DNA of 64,000 nucleotides, from contig NZ_JACHFF010000001.1 in assembly GCF_014207425.1 (NCBI RefSeq), forward strand, positions 372,001 to 436,000, read 5' to 3'. Positions within the stretch are counted from its first letter, which is position 1. Each line of letters opens with the position of its first letter. This DNA is from Jeotgalicoccus coquinae. Lineage in GTDB: Bacteria > Bacillota > Bacilli > Staphylococcales > Salinicoccaceae. The position numbers and the translations under genes were made by a program. This document shows positions 58,871 through 64,000 of the stretch, piece after piece. The notes under the pieces were generated by a model. The model was not told the DNA's origin and searched no databases. It was given only the letters and a program-made list of their open reading frames with translations.

Positions 58871-58880
58871 GAGGGTAATT

Positions 58881-59477
58881 ATGGAGGCAATTTCAAAGCA
58901 TGAAGGTAAAGTGTATCCGCTGAACCGTTCCAATGTTGATACAGACCAGATTATCCCGAAGCAGTTTTTAAAGCGCATTGAACGTACAGGATTTGGACAA
59001 TTCGTTTTTCATAACTGGCGTTTTAATGACGATGGTTCGAAACGGGAAGATTTCGATATGGATGAGCCGAAATTTGACGGAGCTTCTGTACTGGTTGCAG
59101 GAGAAAACTTTGGCTGCGGTTCATCACGTGAACATGCACCGTGGGCACTTCTTGACTACGGCTACAAAGTTATTATTGCACCGGGCTTTGCGGATATATT
59201 CTACTCGAATGCATTCAAGAACGGCATAATTTTAATTAAGATGCCGGAAGAGCAGGTGGCGGAGTGGCAGGAACAGTCAAAAGACGGAGAATTTAACTTG
59301 TCGGTTGATCTTGAAAAACAGAAAATTACAGACAGCAGCGGGAAGACATTTAACTTTGAAATCCCGGCTTATCACAAAGAGAAATTAATTAACGGCTGGG
59401 ATGATATTGCATTAACTTTATTAAATGAAGAAAAAATAACAGCTTTTGAGGAGCGTGGTCTTTTGGGAATTCGTTAA
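58881..59477 (+). CDS. leuD: 3-isopropylmalate dehydratase, small subunit
   Basis: A 198-residue swivelling subunit: NRSNVDTDQIIPKQFLKRI, then GENFGCGSSREHAPWALLDYG and FADIFYSNAFKNG, all typical. AGGAGGG precedes ATG. Near its 3' end a GAGGAG sequence (59448-59453) occurs 9 bases before a TTG that is in the leuD frame, not the ilvA frame. Confidence 0.96.
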   Translation: MEAISKHEGKVYPLNRSNVDTDQIIPKQFLKRIERTGFGQFVFHNWRFNDDGSKREDFDMDEPKFDGASVLVAGENFGCGSSREHAPWALLDYGYKVIIAPGFADIFYSNAFKNGIILIKMPEEQVAEWQEQSKDGEFNLSVDLEKQKITDSSGKTFNFEIPAYHKEKLINGWDDIALTLLNEEKITAFEERGLLGIR

Positions 59478-59500
59478 ATAATGATTTAGTCAGAGATGCT

Positions 59501-60478
59501 ATGGAATATCTGCGGGGCAATGTACACAAAACACCGGTGGTAACATCACAGACAACAAACGAAAGAACCGGTAAAAATGTTTATATGAAATTGGAAAATC
59601 ATCAGAAAACCGGTGCATTCAAATATCGGGGTGCTTCTTACAAACTGTCGAAACTGACACCGGCACAGCTGGCAGCAGGTGTGGTGACTGCGTCTGCAGG
59701 AAACCATGCACAGGGTGTGGCGCTTGCTTCAAAAAAACTGAACGCTACAGCTACAATCTTTATGCCTGAAGGTACACCCTCAGCTAAAGTAGAAGCAACA
59801 AAAGGATATGGTGCGGCTGTTAAACTTGTTGGACAAAGCTTCCAGGAAGCTTTCACTGCATCGCTGGAACATAAAAAACTGACAGGTGCGACATACGTTC
59901 ATCCTTTTGATGACTATGACATCATGGCAGGCCAGGGTTCAATCGGAGTTGAGATGCTGGAAGAAATACCGCAGCTGGACACAATAATCGTACCGATAGG
60001 CGGCGGGGGTCTAATAAGCGGCATTGCAGTAGCGGCGAAGATGATCAAACCATCTATTAAAATAATCGGAGTGCAGGCATCAAATGCACCTTCGATGTTC
60101 AAATCATATTACACAAAAGATGACCATGTGGTGCTGGACAGCTGCAGTACGATAGCAGAAGGCATCGCGGTCAAACAGCCCGGTGAATTAACACAGCAGG
60201 TTGTGCGGCAGTATGTAGATGAAATCTACTGCGTATCGGAAAGCGAGATTGCGTATGCAATGATTTATCTGCTTGAACGTACGAAATCATTAGTTGAAGG
60301 TGCAGGTGCATCGGCACTCGCAGCACTCCTTGCATACAATGACAAGATAGACTCTGAACACACAGGAGTTATCGTCAGCGGGGGGAACCTGGATCTCAGT
60401 AAAATGGGAGAAATCCAGGCGCTTTCGCTGAAATCAAATCATAAAACAATAACGAGAGAACAAATAACTGTGCTGTAA
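59501..60478 (+). CDS. ilvA: Threonine ammonia-lyase, short form without ACT domain
   Basis: A 325-residue PLP enzyme making 2-oxobutyrate for isoleucine. Lys41 in KTGAFKYRGA forms the Schiff base; SAGNHAQG and GGGGLISG bind the phosphate; SGGNLDLSK is at the end. The protein stops there: the C-terminal ACT-like regulatory domain of biosynthetic IlvA is missing, so it resembles TdcB. ATG 59501 lacks a clear ribosome binding site, and the protein starts about 10-15 residues later than relatives. The in-frame codons upstream (back to the TGA at 59447-59449) would read LNNDLVRDA before the Met, like the missing helix, but contain no ATG, GTG or TTG. Confidence 0.88.
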   Translation: MEYLRGNVHKTPVVTSQTTNERTGKNVYMKLENHQKTGAFKYRGASYKLSKLTPAQLAAGVVTASAGNHAQGVALASKKLNATATIFMPEGTPSAKVEATKGYGAAVKLVGQSFQEAFTASLEHKKLTGATYVHPFDDYDIMAGQGSIGVEMLEEIPQLDTIIVPIGGGGLISGIAVAAKMIKPSIKIIGVQASNAPSMFKSYYTKDDHVVLDSCSTIAEGIAVKQPGELTQQVVRQYVDEIYCVSESEIAYAMIYLLERTKSLVEGAGASALAALLAYNDKIDSEHTGVIVSGGNLDLSKMGEIQALSLKSNHKTITREQITVL

Positions 60479-60487
60479 ATTAATACA

Positions 60488-60532
60488 CCCGTACATCAAA
60501 CTCCCGGGGAGTTTGATGTACGGGTTATTTTG
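60488..60532 (+). terminator. Terminator of the ilv-leu operon
   Basis: CCCGTACATCAAACTCC, loop CGG, GGAGTTTGATGTACGGG: a perfect 17-base stem, followed by TTATTTTG. Confidence 0.9.
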
Positions 60533-60564
60533 TATAGATGAGTATTGTGCGTCACCTGAATATA

Positions 60565-61179
60565 TCAGTCCTGGTGATAGAACTGAACGAGGTTTTCCAT
60601 AACCTGTTCAAGGTCATTAATAAACACATCGTCAGAACTTAACTCTTTGTCGCCGGGTTTATATACTTTACCGACAAGGAATTCACCTTTTTTAACATCC
60701 CGGAGCCGTATCAGTCCTTTTTCCAGTTCTTCATCTGTCATTTCGTTCAACGCTGTTTTAGCCGGCTTCATATGGTCTAATGAAATTTGATAGTCCTGAG
60801 GCAGGTTATCGAATTTATCCATATTGCTGAGCCAGTTTTCTGCCAGACGCTGCTTGTCTTTTGATTCGTAAATAATACCGTACATGCAAAATGCGTGGCT
60901 GTTGTATAAACCGATCTGGAAGTGCGGCATCATCTTGTAGCCGCGAGGATTCGTGCTGAATGCCACCCATGTATCGTCAGGCGGGTTTGTCGTACGGCGG
61001 GCGTGTTTAGCGACATGTGCGTAAGTTTCGTCACCTGTCATTTCAGTTATGTATGAACTGAAGTGTTCCCCGAGCTGTTCGAGCTTCGGACGCGTGTTCT
61101 CAATCAGGGCTGCCATTCTGTTTTCGAGGCCGTCGATATTGAAGACATCGAAGTCTGTTTGTGTAAAAGTATACTTCAT
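60565..61179 (-). CDS. UPF0637 (DUF1054) family protein, YktB-like
   Basis: A 204-residue protein of the UPF0637 family, unknown function. Signature parts are FTQTDFDVFNIDGLE-RM at the start, YAHVAKHARRTTNPPDDTWVAF and HFQIGLYNSHAFCMYGIIYE. GGAGC precedes the ATG. In Bacillales it is paired divergently or convergently with suhB (yktC), as here. Confidence 0.92.
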   Translation of the reverse strand: MKYTFTQTDFDVFNIDGLENRMAALIENTRPKLEQLGEHFSSYITEMTGDETYAHVAKHARRTTNPPDDTWVAFSTNPRGYKMMPHFQIGLYNSHAFCMYGIIYESKDKQRLAENWLSNMDKFDNLPQDYQISLDHMKPAKTALNEMTDEELEKGLIRLRDVKKGEFLVGKVYKPGDKELSSDDVFINDLEQVMENLVQFYHQD

Positions 61180-61257
61180 TAAGGTTGAGCTCCTTTCAAA
61201 AGGTCTCTCTTATGATAAAATAAAGTTGGAGAGCAATCAAATGATTGAGGTGTATTC

Positions 61258-62070
61258 ATGGATATATATAACTTTGGCAAAGAATTAATCGTTGAAGCAG
61301 GAAAATTTATCGAAACACGCATGACTCATGAGTTTCAGGTGGACAGTAAATCAAATCCGAATGATTTGGTTACCGATGTCGACAAAGAGACAGAACAGCT
61401 GTTATACACCAGAATACTGGAACGTTTTCCGGACCACCGTATTATCGGTGAGGAGGGTCACGGTGAGGATATAAATGATACAAAAGGAGTCATCTGGATT
61501 GTCGACCCGATTGACGGTACTTTAAATTTTGTGCACCAGGGTGAGAACTTTGCGATATCAATCGGTGTATTTATCGATGGTGAACCGTATTGCGGATTGA
61601 TCTATGATTGTATGAAGCGTGATTTATACCATGCAAAGTATAGAAACGGGGCGTTTGTTAACGAACAGGCATTGAAGCCTGCTGAGAATATCCCATTAAA
61701 TCAGTCTCTGATTGCCATTAATCCGAAAAGAATTCTAAGCGATGCAACACGCAGCCCGTTCTTTGAAATTATGGCCAAATCACGCAGTGTCCGTTCATAC
61801 GGTTCGGCAGCACTTGAGTTTGCGATGCTTGCCAAAGGTCAGATTTCCGCACTGATGTTTCTCAAATTATATCCGTGGGATTATACCGGCGGTGTAATTA
61901 TTACCGGGGAACTCGGTTATAAAACAACGGATATTTACGGAGATGAACTGCCGCTTTTAAGTTCTGCAAGCGTCATCAGCGGCAACCCGAAAATACACGG
62001 GGAAATTATTGAACACTTTAAAGATGATAAAACACTGCATGAATTCCATGATGCATTTCACGACTTATAA
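61258..62070 (+). CDS. suhB: Inositol monophosphatase family protein
   Basis: A 270-residue magnesium-dependent phosphatase. Metal-binding residues are Glu65/Glu66 in IIGEEGHGED, Asp83 and Asp86 in VDPIDGTLNFVHQG, and the later WDYTGG. Substrates in bacteria include inositol phosphates, 3'-phosphoadenosine phosphates and fructose bisphosphate; the B. subtilis YktC is a broad sugar-phosphatase. GATTGAGGTG precedes ATG. Its last 13 bases overlap the end of the convergent NERD-type C-terminal frame. Confidence 0.93.
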   Translation: MDIYNFGKELIVEAGKFIETRMTHEFQVDSKSNPNDLVTDVDKETEQLLYTRILERFPDHRIIGEEGHGEDINDTKGVIWIVDPIDGTLNFVHQGENFAISIGVFIDGEPYCGLIYDCMKRDLYHAKYRNGAFVNEQALKPAENIPLNQSLIAINPKRILSDATRSPFFEIMAKSRSVRSYGSAALEFAMLAKGQISALMFLKLYPWDYTGGVIITGELGYKTTDIYGDELPLLSSASVISGNPKIHGEIIEHFKDDKTLHEFHDAFHDL

Positions 62071-62414
62071 TAATATTTTTGAGCCTGCCTGGATGTTTTC
62101 GTGAAAAGTCTGCTGACATACTTCAGCAGAGCATAGTTGCTGAGAGGAACTTCGATATGTTTCCTGATGTCTTTTTTAGAGTAGGGCTGGTTAATATTTA
62201 AGAGATTCAGCATATCAAAATAATCGGTAAAAATATTTTCGAGATTATGAATGGTGTGGCAGGCTTCACACATTATTAAATTACTGCTGAGAAGTGAGAG
62301 TTCAAACTCCATGCAGTCTGTGCATTTGAAACCGGGCTTAAATTGACTTAAATCCGCGTTCGGGAATGCCGCACGGTTTTTTAACTTTGCAATTCCGGAC
62401 GCGGATGCTTTTTT
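62058..62414 (-). CDS. C-terminal frame of a NERD-type protein (zinc ribbon + helical domain), reached by -1 frameshift
   Basis: This frame is open from before 62414 and ends in TGA at 62058-62060, but has no ATG, GTG or TTG until ATG 62312, which would cut off half of the zinc ribbon. Read from the frameshift it gives ADLSQFKPGFKCTDC, then 14 residues, then CEAC: two CxxC pairs. A helical part follows, ending in YVSRLFTKTSRQAQKYYYKS. The order zinc ribbon then winged-helix-like tail matches the C-terminus of roughly 300-residue NERD proteins of Bacilli, whose N-terminal part is encoded by the adjacent gene in the +1 phase. It is thus the second half of that gene, either by programmed frameshift or through an indel. 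Confidence 0.65.
   Translation of the reverse strand, partial: KKASASGIAKLKNRAAFPNADLSQFKPGFKCTDCMEFELSLLSSNLIMCEACHTIHNLENIFTDYFDMLNLLNINQPYSKKDIRKHIEVPLSNYALLKYVSRLFTKTSRQAQKYYYKS
62352..62414 (-). promoter_or_regulatory. Candidate programmed -1 frameshift signal
   Basis: On the minus strand A-AAA-AAG (62414-62408), in the phase of the upstream gene, is the same heptamer as the E. coli dnaX slippery site. One base later starts an inverted repeat: ATCCGCGT (62406-62399) pairs perfectly with ACGCGGAT (62359-62352), and the stem can extend inward with CGG/CCG and GC-rich pairs. The spacer is shorter than usual unless the stem base melts. Confidence 0.45.
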
Positions 62415-62941
62415 CTGATTACAGCACTGTGTTCGATAGCTTTTAAGTAGTAAGGAAGATTTTTAAGAGATAAAAACTGATCGGAAGGCCGTTTGGCGAG
62501 TTTGAATGTTTCATTCATTACGACGTGTTTAATAATAATCGGGCGCTGAAACTTACCGTCATCAATAAGTGTTTCTTTAAATTTACCATAGACTTTCTCA
62601 GTCCGGTTTAAATCGTAAACAGCTTCGTAATTACTGTCGATCAGAATATTAAACGGGTTGATGAAATGTTCACCGGCATAATCATGAAGAATAAATAAGT
62701 AGTAACAGTATTCTGTTGCAATCAGAACATTTATCAATTCATGATCTGTGCCTATTATTACTTCGCAATGCCAGAACAGTTCCATGTTTTCCTTATTAAT
62801 CTTGCTGAGATACAAATCAAAATGTTCTTCCAGCAAGTCCATCCGCTGCATTGCTTTGAATTCTTCAGTCTCGTCATCGCTAAAAGGCAACCGGTTATAC
62901 AGAAATTCGTAAACTTTTAATTTTTCATTTTTTTGTCTCAC
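62381..62941 (-). CDS. NERD-type (nuclease-related domain) protein, N-terminal part
   Basis: A 186-residue frame from GTG 62941 (AAAGGAG seven bases upstream) to TAA 62381. The layout fits the N-terminal two thirds of NERD proteins: a charged helix, then a helix resembling the G-Y-x-G-E-x-x-F-D-x-x-L element (MDLLEEHFDLYL), then strands HCEVIIGTDHELINVLIATEYCYYLF and a GEHFINPF-NILI stretch. The usual catalytic ID...E-x-K pattern is not intact (ILHDYAGE where EVKNxxG is expected), so nuclease activity is doubtful. The expected C-terminal zinc ribbon is in another frame just downstream. Family call is from layout, not a search. Confidence 0.55.
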   Translation of the reverse strand: MRQKNEKLKVYEFLYNRLPFSDDETEEFKAMQRMDLLEEHFDLYLSKINKENMELFWHCEVIIGTDHELINVLIATEYCYYLFILHDYAGEHFINPFNILIDSNYEAVYDLNRTEKVYGKFKETLIDDGKFQRPIIIKHVVMNETFKLAKRPSDQFLSLKNLPYYLKAIEHSAVIRKKHPRPELQS

Positions 62942-63029
62942 AGCAAAGCTCCTTTAATAATGATAAGTACATTATTAATCGCTTATAAAATACCGTCAAA
63001 ACACAGAAATTAAAAAAAAGACAAAAAAA

Positions 63030-63077
63030 AATAACAGATTTCCGTATTATTCCAATACAAATAAGGAAATCTGTTAT
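63030..63077 (-). terminator. Terminator of the YlaF-like gene
   Basis: On the minus strand ATAACAGATTTCC and GGAAATCTGTTAT form the stem, enclosing a small hairpin, then TTTTTTTTGTCTTTTTTTT. It may also lie in the leader region of nothing on the plus strand. Confidence 0.8.
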
Positions 63078-63107
63078 AATAAATAAGCAGTTAAATAAAA
63101 ACTGAAG

Positions 63108-63299
63108 TTAGAGCCAATCATTCTCACGATACTTTTTCTTCAGTGTAAAACCTATACCGAAAATAGCGATAAACACTATTACGGACAGTACTGCCAGTAT
63201 AATCATTTCTTCAGCGATGAAGACTGAGAATGCAACCATCATTAACACTGCCAAAACAGCGAGTATTAAAAATACAGCTTTTGATTTTTTCTTTTCCAT
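63108..63299 (-). CDS. Small membrane protein, YlaF-like (DUF5325)
   Basis: A 63-residue protein with a basic start (MEKKKSK) and two hydrophobic helices separated by AEEM, ending in a basic tail KKKYRENDWL. The size, topology and position beside typA (ylaG) match YlaF of B. subtilis. An ATG 21 bases upstream is in frame, but AGGGGATT lies between the two and favours 63299. Function unknown. Confidence 0.75.
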   Translation of the reverse strand: MEKKKSKAVFLILAVLAVLMMVAFSVFIAEEMIILAVLSVIVFIAIFGIGFTLKKKYRENDWL

Positions 63300-63382
63300 A
63301 AGCAATCCCCTAAAAGTCATTTGTCTTATTTCAAATTATATCATAAAAATAAATCCCTGATTGTTTAAAATGGTAAAAATTG

Positions 63383-63391
63383 TGGTATACT
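63383..63391 (+). promoter_or_regulatory. Extended -10 promoter for typA
   Basis: TG-G-TATACT, about 47 bases before the typA start; TTGTTT (63361-63366) may act as a distant -35. Confidence 0.5.
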
Positions 63392-63437
63392 GTTACGGTT
63401 ATAAAGATATTCTATATACGAAGGGAAAATCCTCTTG

Positions 63438-64000
63438 ATGAACCTGAGAGAAAACATTAGAAACATAGCAATTATTGCACACGTAGACCATGGTAAAACG
63501 ACACTGGTAGACCAGCTGTTAAAACAGTCCGGTATTTTCCGTGAAAATGAACACGTTGAAGACCGTGCCATGGACTCGAATGATATTGAACGTGAACGCG
63601 GAATTACAATTCTGGCAAAAAATACGGCGATCGATTATAAAGATACGCGTATAAACATTTTAGATACACCTGGTCACGCTGACTTTGGTGGAGAAGTAGA
63701 ACGTATTATGAAAATGGTTGACGGGGTTATTCTCGTTGTCGATGCATATGAAGGAACGATGCCGCAAACACGCTTCGTACTTAAAAAAGCATTAGAACAA
63801 AACTTAAAACCGGTAGTAGTAGTAAATAAAATCGATAAACCAAGTGCACGTCCTGAAGCAGTAGTGGACGACGTTCTTGAATTATTTATCGAACTTGATG
63901 CAAATGACGAACAGCTTGAATTCCCGGTTGTATACGCATCTGCAATGAACGGTACTGCGAGTCTTGAACTGGGCGAGCAGGATGAAAATATGCAGTCTAT
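63438..64000 (+). CDS. typA: Ribosome-associated GTPase TypA/BipA (cut by window edge)
   Basis: The first 187 residues of a translational GTPase of the EF-G family, running off the right edge. G1 is AHVDHGKTT, the switch region [14 protein letters not shown]3 [16 protein letters not shown] and G4 [10 protein letters not shown], all exactly as in TypA. It helps ribosome assembly and growth in cold or stress. AAGGGAAAA lies upstream of ATG 63438 (a TTG precedes it). Confidence 0.96.
   Translation, partial: MNLRENIRNIAIIAHVDHGKTTLVDQLLKQSGIFRENEHVEDRAMDSNDIERERGITILAKNTAIDYKDTRINILDTPGHADFGGEVERIMKMVDGVILVVDAYEGTMPQTRFVLKKALEQNLKPVVVVNKIDKPSARPEAVVDDVLELFIELDANDEQLEFPVVYASAMNGTASLELGEQDENMQS

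Noticed and set aside
62058-62312. C-terminal NERD frame as an independent gene starting at ATG 62312
   Set aside because: This start lies between the two CxxC pairs and would destroy the zinc ribbon; no ribosome binding site precedes it.
62352-62406. Inverted repeat near the NERD frame junction as a transcription terminator
   Set aside because: No T-run follows on the minus strand, and coding continues through it; a frameshift-stimulating structure fits better.

Overview
The window is a stretch of a low-GC Gram-positive chromosome, most likely from the family Staphylococcaceae but outside Staphylococcus itself (a Jeotgalicoccus/Salinicoccus-type genus is plausible; the sequence alone does not settle it). 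The pointers are a staphylococcal-type DUF2538 protein, a tag/tar wall teichoic acid set, and a gene order from about 24.8 kb to the right edge (folD, purD, ptsHI, cydAB, ktrC, rnjA-rpoY, def, ykyA, pdhABCD, UPF0223, UPF0637, suhB, ylaF-like, typA) that follows the S. aureus folD-typA block as I remember it. No rRNA, tRNA, insertion sequence, prophage or CRISPR array was seen.

Region 1 (1-24.7 kb) is a cell-envelope region. It opens with the end of a glycosyltransferase, a TagH-like ABC ATPase, a small coiled-coil protein and a large two-domain glycosyltransferase. A LytR-CpsA-Psr (LCP) ligase with an acidic tail, two GT4 glycosyltransferases and a dispersed wall teichoic acid set follow: three CDP-glycerol phosphotransferase family enzymes, tagD, tagG, tagH and tagA. 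Together these would prime (TagA, TagB), polymerise or modify (TarF-like and the 884-residue enzyme), export (TagGH) and attach (LCP) a glycerol-phosphate polymer, with TagD supplying CDP-glycerol. A PdaC-like polysaccharide deacetylase, a GdpD esterase, a SLC13-type permease, a lipoprotein, a DJ-1 protein, a DUF5011 protein and a cation exchanger fill the rest.

Region 2 (24.8-46.5 kb) is core metabolism: folD, a purD standing alone, a membrane protein/formimidoylglutamase pair, ptsHI, a UMF1 transporter, cytochrome bd oxidase (with a Rex-like site upstream), the KtrC potassium regulator, RNase J1 with RpoY, peptide deformylase, the YkyA lipoprotein and the pyruvate dehydrogenase complex (with a CcpA cre-like site and palindromes upstream). 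A very small cationic peptide gene with its own promoter and terminator lies upstream of rpoY.

Region 3 (46.6-60.5 kb) carries a BASS-type transporter with ilvD, then ilvB-ilvN-ilvC-leuA-leuB-leuC-leuD-ilvA behind a leucine-type T-box leader. A perfect cre-like site precedes each transcription unit and a CodY-like box abuts the second, matching the carbon/nitrogen control logic known for the Bacillus subtilis ilv-leu operon. Region 4 (60.5-64 kb) has UPF0637, suhB, a NERD-type gene split into two frames, a YlaF-like protein and the start of typA.

The observations most worth checking are: the A-AAA-AAG heptamer plus hairpin at the junction of the two NERD frames; a TagH ATPase with two GW modules but no membrane segment; the 31-residue peptide gene; and an ilvA that lacks both the ACT domain and a convincing start.
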